Positions 18,181 to 27,532 of a stretch of DNA of 64,000 nucleotides are shown here, piece by piece. The notes under the pieces are model-generated. The model searched no databases, was not told where the DNA came from, and was given only the letters and a program-made list of their open reading frames with translations. Position numbers and translations under genes: made by a program. The first letter of the stretch is position 1. Each line of letters begins with the position of its first letter. The stretch covers positions 372,001-436,000 of the forward strand of contig NZ_JAAAWO010000001.1 in assembly GCF_010500895.1 (NCBI RefSeq), read 5' to 3'. This stretch comes from Alteromonas genovensis (GTDB taxonomy: Bacteria; Pseudomonadota; Gammaproteobacteria; Enterobacterales; Alteromonadaceae).

Positions 18181-20346
18181 ATGACAGGTTCGCGACTCTC
18201 TTTTTCTTTACACACCATGCGTAGTGCACCTGTGGCGGTGTGTACACAGCTTATGTTCAAATCAGTCATTAGACTAGCGTTTATGACACCGCTTACGGCA
18301 GCGCTTATGACAGCTTTTATGTTAGCAACGTTTCCAGCTTCTTCAGCATCGGTTGTACAATCAGAGATTAGCAAATTAGGCGCTCACGAATCAGATGTAG
18401 AGAACATAGTGGTAAAGGCTACGAGACCTTACTACCACGACACGCTAGAACGCATCCTTCCCCTATATAGCTATTCACAATCTACAGTGGCTAAAGGCAA
18501 TAGTATTAATGATGTATTAGTTCAGTCCCCGGTAATCAGCCTGAACGGGCAGGGAGGGCAAATTCAAAATGTGAGTATTCGCGGCTTTTCCCGCTGGCGA
18601 ATTCAAACGCTGTTAAACGGCGTTCCTATTTTTAGCGATAGGAGAGCCGGTGCAAGTGCTGGCTTTATACCCCCTTCCTGGATAACTCAGGTGTCAGTTG
18701 TGCCTGGCGCAGCGTCGACATATCTAGGTTCTGGTGCAATCGGCGGCGCGGTTAACCTGCAGATTGCTACACCGAATGAGCAGAATCTTTATGTTGGAAT
18801 GCTGAATAATGGCGAAACTCAAGAATACGGGTATGAAGGCTTTGCAGATAGTTCACTTACGCCCAATACTGATAAGCGCCATGCTTATTCTGGAAGCACT
18901 GATTGGAAAATCTCTTATCGCAATGCAGATAACACGCAAGATGCCAATGGCAATGCGTTGTTTGAGCAATTTGAGCAAACTGCGCTTTTTATACGACATC
19001 AGCCGGAGCAATCTAATATCACTGAGGCGTGGTCGCTGTTTTCACACAATAGCAATGTTGGAAAGTCGAGCAGTGATTTTCCACAAGATAGAATAACAAC
19101 ATACCCTAAAAACACCCATTGGCTTGGCAAAGTAAGCGCTGTTTTCGATAACATGACTAGTAACGTGTGGTGGCATCAGTCTCAATTAGATACTCAAACG
19201 TTACGGCCAGAAGCGCGCATTAATGAAAGCAGTAGCAACGCATTCGATTATGGCAGTGATATTGGAGGCAGGCAGCGTGTAGGGAAGTGGCGAGTTAATT
19301 GGCAAGCCCAACTTCAAGGACGTGAAGGGGTAAGAATTAATGAAAGTGAAACGCCGATAACATCGCTAGGGTCTCAAGTAACACCTGAGGCGGCAATATC
19401 AGCTCAAGCTCTCTCTATACACGCTCTATCTTTACGAGCACTGTCTATACAAGCACTCCCTGCACAAGTTGCTAAGACTGACGCCTTTAACATCACCACA
19501 CTTGATGCCAGTGAGATTGGATTGGCGGGCGTTTTGGATGCCTCAAGAACGTTCCAGAAGCTGTCTGTAGCGGTTGGTACACGCGTTGACTGGCAGCGTC
19601 AAAGTGGAAGTGGGCAAAACATAAAAAAATTAAACGTTAGCGGATTCACTGGTGCTATCTATGCACTTTCTCCTCACTGGCAAGCAAGCGTATATGTTTC
19701 AAGCGCTTTCAGGAACCCATCACTTACAGAACGTTTTTTCTCTGGAGTAACTCCTCGAGGCACAGTGCTGGGAAATCAACGTTTAGACACTGAGCAATCA
19801 GTAAATATTCAAGGCGGGATCTCATATAAAAACAATTGCTTACTGGCAACCACTGAAGTGTTTAGTCAAAATATACATCACTATATCGAACGCATTGAAA
19901 TTAGTGAGGATGTGTTGGAATACGTTAATTTAGACAGTGCCACTATTAATGGGCTGAGCTATACGGCTAATTGGGCACCGCACAAAAGCAAGTTGTCTTT
20001 GCAGTTAAGTGGCGCTTGGATAAAAGGTGAGGACGAAAGCGGGAATGTTATCGCGGATATTCCTGCGCACAATCATCGACTCACGGCGGAATACCAGGTG
20101 GGCACGATACGCTTTTTTTCAAACGTGCTTTATCGGGCTAGTAAAACACACGTTGCTGATGGAGAGCGGTCATTAGATAGCGTAGTGACCCTAGATATAG
20201 GGGCATCTTTGCCGTTTAATAATAAAGTGAATGGAAGAGTGAGTATTCGAAACTTCACTAATCAGCTTTTTTATGTGAGTGCTGATGACAGGGCGGCTTT
20301 TGCTCAAGGTCGCAGCATTCAGTTTGCGCTAAGGTTTTTGTTTTAG
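18181..20346 (+). CDS. TonB-dependent outer-membrane receptor with an internal five-residue tandem repeat
   Basis: An outer-membrane barrel with a plug domain. The TonB box-like I-V-V-K-A-T-R lies shortly after the signal region. Plug signatures N-V-S-I-R-G-F-S-R-W, L-L-N-G-V-P-I and G-S-G-A-I-G-G-A-V-N follow, and the chain ends in strand residues Q-F-A-L-R-F-L-F. The start is uncertain: ATG at 18181, 18217 or 18253 are all possible, and the last begins M-F-K-S-V-I-R before the hydrophobic stretch. A four-fold repeat of A-L-S/P-x-x (19408-19467) sits in an extracellular-loop position. The ligand is unknown. The gene is convergent with a PepSY protein, a pairing seen with iron or copper complex receptors. 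Confidence 0.85.
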   Translation: MTGSRLSFSLHTMRSAPVAVCTQLMFKSVIRLAFMTPLTAALMTAFMLATFPASSASVVQSEISKLGAHESDVENIVVKATRPYYHDTLERILPLYSYSQSTVAKGNSINDVLVQSPVISLNGQGGQIQNVSIRGFSRWRIQTLLNGVPIFSDRRAGASAGFIPPSWITQVSVVPGAASTYLGSGAIGGAVNLQIATPNEQNLYVGMLNNGETQEYGYEGFADSSLTPNTDKRHAYSGSTDWKISYRNADNTQDANGNALFEQFEQTALFIRHQPEQSNITEAWSLFSHNSNVGKSSSDFPQDRITTYPKNTHWLGKVSAVFDNMTSNVWWHQSQLDTQTLRPEARINESSSNAFDYGSDIGGRQRVGKWRVNWQAQLQGREGVRINESETPITSLGSQVTPEAAISAQALSIHALSLRALSIQALPAQVAKTDAFNITTLDASEIGLAGVLDASRTFQKLSVAVGTRVDWQRQSGSGQNIKKLNVSGFTGAIYALSPHWQASVYVSSAFRNPSLTERFFSGVTPRGTVLGNQRLDTEQSVNIQGGISYKNNCLLATTEVFSQNIHHYIERIEISEDVLEYVNLDSATINGLSYTANWAPHKSKLSLQLSGAWIKGEDESGNVIADIPAHNHRLTAEYQVGTIRFFSNVLYRASKTHVADGERSLDSVVTLDIGASLPFNNKVNGRVSIRNFTNQLFYVSADDRAAFAQGRSIQFALRFLF
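19408..19467 (+). repeat. In-frame 15-bp tandem repeat, four copies, in the TonB receptor
   Basis: Units encode ALSIH, ALSLR, ALSIQ and ALPAQ. The 15-base period keeps frame, so copy number could change without breaking the gene. Confidence 0.8.
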
Positions 20347-20452
20347 AGAACTTGCTTCAAAAGACTTGCTTTAAGTGGGGCTTTAAGAGACTTGCATCAG
20401 CGGGCCTGGTTTAACTAGCTTGTTGAAACTAAAGTGTACTGACCAGGTTGTA

Positions 20453-21013
20453 CTAACTAGACTGCTGCAAGCGAGCCTGTTTCTTTCGATATTTACTTTT
20501 AAGCGTGGTAAATAACATTACTATGCCAGTTAACCAAATGACGAAAAGAAGCAAAGCGGCGGGTAGAAACAGGTACAGTTTAGCGCCTTCAAAAAACCAG
20601 CTTCCGTCATGGATAGATTCTATGGTGTCGGTACGTCGATACGCTGTTTGCAGCACCTCACCTGTGTAGGCGTTAAGCTGCACTTCCCAATGATTATTGC
20701 CACGTACTTTTATGATGCCTTTGTTCGGTCTAATATCCAGTCTGTCAATGTCTTCCCAGCGCGTTAATTGGGCGTTGGATACGGTTTGGACTGCTTGTAA
20801 TATCTGCTGCGAACTTATTATGGTACTGGACGAGTCTGTTGCTTCTTCTAAAGGCGTTTGGTTTACTTTTTGGGTTGGCGGTTGGATCCAGTCTATCTCC
20901 TTTTTCACCTGCAGCAGCAGGCCGCTACCAATCACGATGATAACGGGAAGAAAAATACTCAAGGAGATCCACAAGTGAAGATGTCGACTGACTTTTCGTA
21001 GTTTGTTGGGCAT
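20453..21013 (-). CDS. PepSY-associated membrane protein
   Basis: A 186-residue protein starting M-P-N-K-L-R-K-V-S-R-H-L-H-L-W. Its first helix is at about residues 16-38, followed by a periplasmic PepSY segment containing L-N-A-Y-T-G-E-V-L and H-D-G-S-W. A second helix is near 145-167, then a basic C-terminal tail. The frame is open upstream to an ATG at 21052, which would add 13 residues; neither start has a strong ribosome site. It converges on the TonB receptor gene and may act with it in uptake or reduction of a metal complex. Confidence 0.75.
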   Translation of the reverse strand: MPNKLRKVSRHLHLWISLSIFLPVIIVIGSGLLLQVKKEIDWIQPPTQKVNQTPLEEATDSSSTIISSQQILQAVQTVSNAQLTRWEDIDRLDIRPNKGIIKVRGNNHWEVQLNAYTGEVLQTAYRRTDTIESIHDGSWFFEGAKLYLFLPAALLLFVIWLTGIVMLFTTLKSKYRKKQARLQQSS

Positions 21014-21125
21014 TCGAATACATATCTGAAACGGGCTAATACTATACTGCATAGGGCTTTCAGAGTAAAAGCGGTAGTCATGCTACTGACCGCTAAAAAA
21101 CGGCTAAACAACCGCTTTTTAAGCG

Positions 21126-21743
21126 CTAAGTAAGCGCTAGCCAAATGCCCACACCAATCATTAGTGTACCCGCTATTCGGTTCATTAACTGCACATTGTC
21201 GCTTTGCATTAACAAAGAGCGCATGGTTCGCCCACCTGATGCATAAATTAATAGGCAACTAAATTCTAGCACTAATATGATGGCGATTAAGCTAGCTAAT
21301 TGATGCATCAGCGGTTGTTCAGGGTTGATAAAAGGCGGCAGTAATGCAACAAAGAAGGCCCAACCTTTTGGGTTAGCAATGGCGGTGATAAATCCTTGCG
21401 ACATAAGGGCTAAACGAGAGGCCCGCTGACTTTCACCATCGGGTTTTAACGCCATTTTGCCTCGCGACAACCACATTTGCACGCCTACATAAAAAAGGTA
21501 CGCGCCTCCGATGTATTTTAGGACAGTGAATACGGATGGGTAATTGAGCAACAGTGCAGCCACGCCAACAGAGGACAGAGTGGCTACTAGCCCCACACCC
21601 GCCAGTTCACCAATCATCATCCATAAGGCACGTTTAACACCAATACTCATGCCTAGCGTCAGCGCGAGTGTCATACACATGCCTGGCGTTATGGACACAA
21701 AGAAAAATGTAGGAATAAAAAGAGACAGCAAGCCCCAGCTCAT
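21126..21743 (-). CDS. LysE/RhtB family amino-acid exporter
   Basis: A 205-residue six-helix exporter. The family signature appears at the N-terminus as F-V-S-I-T-P-G-M, with A-N-P-K-G-W-A-F-F in the middle. The ATG at 21743 (M-S-W-G-L-L-S) gives the normal family length; the frame continues to 21821, but the extra 26 residues are unlike the family. The exported substrate (lysine, arginine, homoserine, threonine or another amino acid) cannot be told. It runs in the same direction as the downstream PepSY gene, with a 112-base gap. Confidence 0.85.
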   Translation of the reverse strand: MSWGLLSLFIPTFFFVSITPGMCMTLALTLGMSIGVKRALWMMIGELAGVGLVATLSSVGVAALLLNYPSVFTVLKYIGGAYLFYVGVQMWLSRGKMALKPDGESQRASRLALMSQGFITAIANPKGWAFFVALLPPFINPEQPLMHQLASLIAIILVLEFSCLLIYASGGRTMRSLLMQSDNVQLMNRIAGTLMIGVGIWLALT

Positions 21744-22161
21744 AAGTAGTGTCCGATGATAAAGAAAACAGGCGTGGAAGTTGCCAGAAAAGGCGATGGT
21801 GATCAATAACAAGTTGCGCATTGATCAACCGATATCTGCGTATTGTTATTTTTGGCCTTGTAAGAACTTCTTGCCCGTTGAAAAATTAGCAGAACATGCT
21901 GAGAGCAACGTTTGGATGATAAAATTAAAGTGACTATTAATCAGTGGTTTATGTTTGTTTGTAGACCGGCATTTCTGGATCGCTTGTTGCACACCTCTAG
22001 TTTACTGTTGAGCAAAGTTAAATAGTAAGTATTACTAAAAGTAAGAGAACACTTTCTCTAAAGCACAAATTTATCAAGCAGAGCATCTCTCGAGCACATG
22101 TTTTCTCGAAGAAAGTGCTCTAAAGAACTCGGTGACTAGAAAGAAAAAGGAGAACCTAATT
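21744..22161. other. Divergent intergenic region between LysE-type and SDR genes
   Basis: It holds the promoters of both neighbours. Close to the SDR gene, GAGCAC at 22092-22097 can pair with GTGCTC at 22115-22120, with extra pairing of TTTCT and AGAAA inside. A further imperfect inverted repeat (22044-22056 with 22110-22122) could form an alternative structure. A good AAGGAG ribosome site precedes the ATG at 22162. No gene was seen. Confidence 0.45.
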
Positions 22162-22851
22162 ATGAGTAAGACTAAACAATCTAAAGTCGTTGTTATCACG
22201 GGCGCGTCTAGCGGCATAGGCAAGGCAACCGCCAAATCGCTCGTGCAAGAGGGGCATCGCGTTGCGTTAGTTGCAAGAAGTGAAGATAAGCTAAACAGTC
22301 TTGTGGAAGAGTTGGGTAGCGAAAATGCATTTTCAGTAAAGGCCGATGTAAGTGATTTTGACGACGTAGAGAACGCATTTGCCAAAATAAATGCGCATTT
22401 CGATAAAATAGACGTTGTTTTTGCTAACGCGGGAACCGGCGCGAGTTCTCCAGGTATTGAAAAAGGCGATGTGAGCGATTGGTCGACTATGCTTGGGGCG
22501 AACGTGAACGGTCTTTTATATACAGCAAAAGCAGGGTTACCTTTTTTAAGGGAGAGCAAGGGGCATTTTATTCTCACGGGCTCCGTAGCCGGACGCATTG
22601 CTCTTAAAGGCTCGGTATACGGCGCTAGCAAGTGGTTCGCTTATGGCTTCGGTCAAAACTTAGCCGAGGAAATGCGTGAATGGGGAGGGAAATGCACAAC
22701 CATTTGCCCAGGTATGGTCAATACACCATTTTTTGACGAACCTAAAGAAGATAAGCTGGCACCAGAAGATATTGCAGATGCGGTTAATTACGCATTATCA
22801 AGCAGCGACAAAGCATGTGTAAGAGAAGTATATGTAATGCCAACGTCGTAA
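22162..22851 (+). CDS. Short-chain dehydrogenase/reductase (SDR)
   Basis: A 229-residue classical SDR starting M-S-K-T-K-Q-S-K behind a strong AAGGAG site. The cofactor loop T-G-A-S-S-G-I-G covers residues 13-20, N-A-G-T-G follows strand four, and the catalytic pair is Tyr153 and Lys157 in Y-G-A-S-K. An upstream in-frame GTG at 22132 has no ribosome site. The substrate is unknown; the short length fits the YdfG/serine-dehydrogenase-like or general SDR groups. Confidence 0.87.
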   Translation: MSKTKQSKVVVITGASSGIGKATAKSLVQEGHRVALVARSEDKLNSLVEELGSENAFSVKADVSDFDDVENAFAKINAHFDKIDVVFANAGTGASSPGIEKGDVSDWSTMLGANVNGLLYTAKAGLPFLRESKGHFILTGSVAGRIALKGSVYGASKWFAYGFGQNLAEEMREWGGKCTTICPGMVNTPFFDEPKEDKLAPEDIADAVNYALSSSDKACVREVYVMPTS

Positions 22852-22919
22852 CTTTTAGTTATCGCAAATCAAGGTTCTAATTATTACCGCCAAAGGTGCC
22901 AGTAATATTGGGCGAGCCG

Positions 22920-23183
22920 CTACCGCCGCTTGCGTTGCCTAAAAAGTCCTAACTTGATGGCAATGCCGGTGGCAATAAATGTAATGGTAAAAATAACAAA
23001 GACTCTTAGTAATAACTCAAGCTTATCCGTTAATTCAAAAGAAGCAGCTAACACACTCAATACGAGATTGCTTGTTACAGTGATACTAAAAATATAGGCC
23101 ATGTAGCCAACAATCAACGTCACATTTTTTTGCACGGTATTCTCCTGAAAGTCCATTCCAATAAGGGCTCTCGCCACTTTCAT
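22920..23183 (-). CDS. Small two-helix membrane protein, possibly frameshifted at its C-terminus
   Basis: An 87-residue protein starting M-K-V-A-R-A-L-I-G, with hydrophobic helices at about 22-45 and 58-80, ending R-Q-R-K-R-R. Just before the stop there is a run of five T (plus-strand A run at 22941-22945). In the neighbouring frame the sequence continues open to 22877, reading G-N-A-S-G-G-S-G-S-P-N-I-T-G-T-F-G-G-N-N. This looks like a genuine Gly-rich tail. A single-base indel in the run could have exchanged the two ends. The function is not recognised. Confidence 0.6.
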   Translation of the reverse strand: MKVARALIGMDFQENTVQKNVTLIVGYMAYIFSITVTSNLVLSVLAASFELTDKLELLLRVFVIFTITFIATGIAIKLGLFRQRKRR

Positions 23184-23509
23184 GCTCAATTAATTTTCCG
23201 CGTTCGCAGAGCAACCAATGTCGCTATGTTCCAATGTTAATACTAGTTTTAACGCTAGCCCTACCTTTAGCTAAAGTTCGTAATGCTAACGATGGATAAT
23301 AAAAAGAGTAACTGGTCATAAAGACTGTTTTCTTTCTAACTACATTAACTATGGATATAAACGAACGTTGAGCCTTATGACACTAAACTGATAACTCTTG
23401 CTTTTAATCGCGTTTTTTCGTTTTTGATGCGTAAATCTCTGTAAGGTGTGATTACTTTATGCTCAATGTTATTTAAGACGATTAACCCTACAACTTGGCA
23501 GGCAAAAGA

Positions 23510-24424
23510 ATGAAAACAGATAAACCTTCTGTAACGATCCCTCAAGAAGCTTTTGATTGGTATGACGAATATGCTCATGGCGACATAGACAGGCGCACAT
23601 TTTTAACTCGCGTAGCCTCGTTGTCTGTTGCAGGCCTGTCTGCTGGTGTTATCGGCAGCGCGCTTATTCCCGACTATGCTAAAGCTGAACAAGTGTCCTT
23701 TAACAACCCCGCCATTAAAGCAACATACGAAGAGTTTCCATCCCCTGAAGGCCATGGCACTGGAGGCGGGTATTTGGTAGTGCCTACTGAGGCTAGCGCC
23801 GAAAGCCTTATGCCGGCGGTTGTTGTGGTGCATGAAAATAGAGGGCTGAACCCCTATATAAAAGACGTGGCAAGACGCTTAGCCATGCAAGGGTTTGTTG
23901 CGTTCGCGCCAGATGCTTTATTTCCCTTAGGAGGTTATCCAGGTAATGATGATGACGGTAGATCAATGCAGCGCAGTCTCGATAGAGAAAAAATTGAACA
24001 CGATTTTATGGCAGCCGCAAAGTGGCTAAGTCACTTTGAAAAAACCTCAGACAAGCTTGGTGTGGTTGGTTTTTGCTTCGGCGGATACATCAGTAACCTT
24101 TTAGCCGCAACCCTTCCTGATATGATTGATGCGGCCGTACCATTTTACGGTACACCTGCAAAAGAAGAGTTGCAGGCTCAAGTGAATGGGCCGCTGCTTC
24201 TGCATTTTGGTGAGAATGATAAGCGAGTGAATGCAACCTGGCCGGAATATGAAAAAGTGCTGAAGGCCAACGGGGCAGACTACACCGCTCATGTTTATGA
24301 CAAAGCCCAGCATGGCTTTCACAACGACTCAACAAGCCGGTACAGCCCAAAAGATGCCGAACTTGCATGGCAGCGCACCGTTGATTTTTTCTCGACTCAC
24401 CTTAAAGCCCCAATAAGTCGGTAA
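23510..24424 (+). CDS. Tat-exported dienelactone hydrolase family protein
   Basis: A 304-residue alpha/beta hydrolase with a twin-arginine signal, D-R-R-T-F-L at residues 27-32 before a hydrophobic segment and A-K-A-E. The catalytic triad is Cys189 (G-F-C-F-G-G), Asp237 (G-E-N-D-K-R) and His268 (Q-H-G-F-H), as in dienelactone hydrolase. The ATG at 23510 is chosen over an upstream TTG at 23495. Exported relatives of DLH occur widely in marine bacteria; the natural substrate is not known. The stop codon lies inside the first unit of a 16-bp tandem repeat. Confidence 0.87.
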   Translation: MKTDKPSVTIPQEAFDWYDEYAHGDIDRRTFLTRVASLSVAGLSAGVIGSALIPDYAKAEQVSFNNPAIKATYEEFPSPEGHGTGGGYLVVPTEASAESLMPAVVVVHENRGLNPYIKDVARRLAMQGFVAFAPDALFPLGGYPGNDDDGRSMQRSLDREKIEHDFMAAAKWLSHFEKTSDKLGVVGFCFGGYISNLLAATLPDMIDAAVPFYGTPAKEELQAQVNGPLLLHFGENDKRVNATWPEYEKVLKANGADYTAHVYDKAQHGFHNDSTSRYSPKDAELAWQRTVDFFSTHLKAPISR

Positions 24425-24494
24425 ATTAACAAGTCGGTAAATTAATCAGTCGGTAAATTGATAAGCCGGTAAACTGATGAATCGGTAAGCAAGT
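24415..24494. repeat. Five-copy 16-bp tandem repeat starting at the stop codon of the hydrolase gene
   Basis: Units begin at 24415, 24431, 24447, 24463 and 24479. The first two differ only at the last base (AAGTCGGTAAATTAAC/T), and later copies decay progressively. The first copy includes the last codons and TAA of the upstream gene, so the repeat seems to have expanded outward from the gene end. Confidence 0.85.
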
Positions 24495-24542
24495 AAACCT
24501 TCAAATAAGACCCGAGCCTTTGACGAAACGAGTATCGAATAT

Positions 24543-24570
24543 AAAAAAGCGCCACCAGAGGCGCTTTTTT
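24543..24570. terminator. Rho-independent terminator after the hydrolase gene
   Basis: AAAAAAGCGCC pairs with GGCGCTTTTTT around an ACCAGA loop, with T runs in both directions. It should end the hydrolase transcript. The next 280 bases before the DUF1456 gene show no further gene. Confidence 0.85.
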
Positions 24571-24851
24571 ATATTGATCATCTAGATGATGTTTACAAGC
24601 ATGTAGATGGCGGTAAAACCTCAACTGAGTTAAACTACGCACATCTGCATGAGCTGTTGCAGCCGTTGAATTAACAGTTGCGTCTCACTGATTTTGCTCT
24701 GCTTGTGCGCTGCTAGCACGGAAGCACCGTGCAATAAATTAGCGCAACGCTCGGCTCTACTATGACGCTTCGCTTGAATAAAGCACTGTGCTCAAAAGGC
24801 CTCAGCGTAATCAAACACAATAACTACTTCTATCCTTAAAGGTTATCAATC

Positions 24852-25529
24852 ATGTTTCACAACGATGTTCTACGCCGCATTCGCTATGCGCTTGCTATAA
24901 ACGATACCGCGGCTATCAGTATTTTTAAGCTGATGGATTACGAAATGGACATAGATTATCTTCATAGCATCATGAAAAAAGAGGATGAAGAAGGTTATTT
25001 GCCATGTAGAGATAAGATCCTTGCGATGTTTTTAGATGGTTTGATTATCAAAAATCGTGGTAAGCAAGAAGGACAAGCGCCCAAAGAGCTCGGCCCAAAA
25101 GAGCGCCTGAGTAATAATGAGATACTTCGAAAAATTCGCATTGCGATGAGCTATAAAGACGAAGATATGATTGCCGTATTGTATATGGCTGATTTCAGGC
25201 TGAGCAAAGGCGAGTTGTCAGCACTATTTCGAAAGCCTGATCACCGAAACTATAAAGCGGCCGGCGACCAGGTTGTACGAAATTTACTGCAAGGTATGGT
25301 AATTAAGTATCGCCAAAATACGAAACCTCGTACGTCTAATCAAAATGCATTTGCATCAAAAAGCAAAGGTGGTGGTACGGCTAAGTCTGGCTCGTCTGAA
25401 ACACAGAAAGCAGGCCCTAAAACCCTTAACCTCAAGAACTCAGGCGCCAAAAAGCAAATAGTCAAAAAGAAGAGTAATACCTATCGCGTAGATAATAAGC
25501 CCACAGACTCTTTGCGGAGTAAGGGCTAG
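24852..25529 (+). CDS. DUF1456 (YehS-like) protein with a basic C-terminal extension
   Basis: A 225-residue cytoplasmic protein made of two DUF1456 repeats. Each begins N-x-x-L-R-x-I-R-x-A (residues 4-13 and 89-98) and ends in a D/N-x-L-L/D-G-x-I/V-I-K helix. E. coli YehS is about 156 residues; here about 70 residues follow, rich in Lys, Ser and Gly and probably disordered, perhaps for nucleic-acid binding. An AAAGG site lies upstream. The molecular function of the family is unknown. Confidence 0.85.
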   Translation: MFHNDVLRRIRYALAINDTAAISIFKLMDYEMDIDYLHSIMKKEDEEGYLPCRDKILAMFLDGLIIKNRGKQEGQAPKELGPKERLSNNEILRKIRIAMSYKDEDMIAVLYMADFRLSKGELSALFRKPDHRNYKAAGDQVVRNLLQGMVIKYRQNTKPRTSNQNAFASKSKGGGTAKSGSSETQKAGPKTLNLKNSGAKKQIVKKKSNTYRVDNKPTDSLRSKG

Positions 25530-25671
25530 CTCTTTTGCAGTAAGGTAGAAGTTGGCAAGGAAATCGATAGATAGCAGAAATGGCGGGCGAGCGGCAGTTG
25601 AAAGGTAAGTGTTCAGCGCACATAGTGTTGCTATTAACATGGACAACTAATGTAAAGCGAGGAAGACCCTT

Positions 25672-26244
25672 ATGGCTAAAACGATAGATACACCGACCAG
25701 TAGACATTTCGATAATGCAGACGGGCTTTGCGAAGAAAAAAGCGACGCAACAAGAGGGTTTGTCTTTAATCAAACCATGCTGCGAATTGCTGATCCCAAA
25801 CGCACCTTAGACTTTTATACCCGTGTGATGGGTATGACGCTGATAAAGCGACTAGACTTTGAAGAAATGAAGTTTAGTTTGTATTTTCTAGCGGCAGGGG
25901 ATGACTTTTCAGATATAAGCGATGACTCAGAGAAGCGCACGCAGCAAACCTTCGGTCGCCCTGCGATGTTAGAACTTACTCACAATTGGGACGACACCCC
26001 AGAAAATGCGTCTTACCACAACGGTAACAGTGAGCCAAAAGGCTTTGGCCATATTGGTTTTCACGTGCCAGATGCAGAGGCTGCCTGCGAGCGATTTGAA
26101 GCCCTTGGCGTGCCATTTCAGAAAAAGTTAAATGACGGGTCTATGAAAGGCATTGCGTTTATAAAAGATCCCGACGGCTATTGGATTGAAATTTTTGATG
26201 CCAGCAAGGTAGCAAAAACCTGCGCGCCGCATTTAAAAGGTTAG
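25672..26244 (+). CDS. gloA: Lactoylglutathione lyase (glyoxalase I)
   Basis: Converts the hemithioacetal of methylglyoxal and glutathione to S-lactoylglutathione. It has 190 residues and is of the longer type also found in eukaryotes. It has the N-Q-T-M-L-R-I-A-D-P start of the fold and metal ligands Gln34, Glu101, His127 and Glu173, which match the human Q33/E99/H126/E172 set in spacing. It is soluble and detoxifies methylglyoxal. It is monocistronic and ends at a strong bidirectional terminator. Confidence 0.92.
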   Translation: MAKTIDTPTSRHFDNADGLCEEKSDATRGFVFNQTMLRIADPKRTLDFYTRVMGMTLIKRLDFEEMKFSLYFLAAGDDFSDISDDSEKRTQQTFGRPAMLELTHNWDDTPENASYHNGNSEPKGFGHIGFHVPDAEAACERFEALGVPFQKKLNDGSMKGIAFIKDPDGYWIEIFDASKVAKTCAPHLKG

Positions 26245-26291
26245 AACAACGCACCTGATATTTTTTAAGCGTTTCTAAACCATTTTATAAA

Positions 26292-26324
26292 AATACTAAA
26301 AGGAGCCGCGCTCCTTTTAGTATT
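26292..26324. terminator. Bidirectional terminator between gloA and the M56 gene
   Basis: A perfect 15-bp stem (AATACTAAAAGGAGC / GCTCCTTTTAGTATT) with a CGC loop and T-rich flanks lies between the two convergent genes and can serve both. Confidence 0.9.
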
Positions 26325-26344
26325 CTTTTTACTTTCTCCCTTCG

Positions 26345-27532
26345 TTAGTCGGCATCGTCAGAAGATAGCTTATAATCAAGTTGCACCAACAAACCTGTTT
26401 GCATCAGTGCTTGGCCATTTTGAACCCGCGGCTTATATTGCCACTGCTTGAGAGCGCTACTGGCACTTTTATCGAATACGCCTTCAGGTGACGACTTTAC
26501 TACCGTTATGTTATCGGTAGTGCCTGTTTCTGTAATATCAAATTGCAACACGACATACCCTTCAGTATTTGTCTTTGCAGCATCTTCAGGGTAAGTCGGT
26601 GAAACGCGAGCTATCGGTGAGGCTTCATTGACCTTAGCATCGATTGCCTTATGCTCATTTCCCTCAGCATGATTTTTCGGTGGTGGCGGCATATTGGCCG
26701 CAGCAGTATTCGCCATTAGTAATACGCTCAGTGCCACTGCAACGAATGCGGCTAGTCGGTTTTGTGGAAGTTTATCTTTCATTAGTAATAAACGTTTTTT
26801 CATGGTGCTTTTCTCTCCAAAGGTAGGGTACAGACTCAATGTCTGCGGGGATTGCTCGGCACACTGTACGAGTGCTTTTGCATAAATAAGTGTCTCCTTA
26901 TCGCTTTTGTTTGATAGAACTTTGTGGTCGCAGGCTAGTTCTTGGTTAGTTCGAAATGCTTTAAGCGCAATCCAAACGAGAGGGTTGAACCAAAAAAGCG
27001 TCATCAAAACGAAGGTAAAACCATTCCACAGGTGATCCCTGTGATGTTTGTGGACCGATTCATGTTCGACAATCATTTGCTGCTGCGCTTCACAAAACAT
27101 GCGCTCAAAGTTCAGGGGCAGCACTATTTTAGGGTTAACAAAACCAAATAACATGGGCGTATTTGCCGTAGATGAGTAATAAGCTACATCACCGTTAGTG
27201 TTTATCTTGTGTAAGGAGGCAGTAAGAGACAGATAATGCACAAGCGTAATAACCATTATCGCACTCGCTCCTAGTGCCCAAAGATAAAGAAATACATCGA
27301 TGTGCTGCACAGTGAATGTGGGTGTCGTGTTGACTACATAGTTAGAGAATGAGTCACTTGTTACCGATACACTGTAAATAGGTAGGTTGTTAAGAAGTAA
27401 TACAGCTGGCACTGTGGCCCACAATTTATAGGTAAACATAGCGCCCATCTTTGCGGTAAATCGCTCTGCTATCAGCATTAAAATGAGGGCAATACTCAAA
27501 GCACCTTGTTGTGCTATTAACCATTCAGTCAT
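26345..27532 (-). CDS. M56 (BlaR1-like) membrane metallopeptidase with C-terminal TonB domain
   Basis: A 395-residue membrane protein. Helices near the N-terminus flank a cytoplasmic zinc peptidase with the motif H-E-S-V-H near residue 155. A further helix (about 265-280) leads to a periplasmic TonB C-terminal domain (S-P-T-Y-P-E-D-A ... W-Q-Y-K-P). BlaR1 proteins carry a penicillin-binding sensor at this end; here the TonB_C domain replaces it. The gene overlaps the BlaI-type regulator by eight bases. By family logic it cleaves or inactivates that repressor on a periplasmic signal, but the signal is unknown. Confidence 0.85.
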   Translation of the reverse strand: MTEWLIAQQGALSIALILMLIAERFTAKMGAMFTYKLWATVPAVLLLNNLPIYSVSVTSDSFSNYVVNTTPTFTVQHIDVFLYLWALGASAIMVITLVHYLSLTASLHKINTNGDVAYYSSTANTPMLFGFVNPKIVLPLNFERMFCEAQQQMIVEHESVHKHHRDHLWNGFTFVLMTLFWFNPLVWIALKAFRTNQELACDHKVLSNKSDKETLIYAKALVQCAEQSPQTLSLYPTFGEKSTMKKRLLLMKDKLPQNRLAAFVAVALSVLLMANTAAANMPPPPKNHAEGNEHKAIDAKVNEASPIARVSPTYPEDAAKTNTEGYVVLQFDITETGTTDNITVVKSSPEGVFDKSASSALKQWQYKPRVQNGQALMQTGLLVQLDYKLSSDDAD

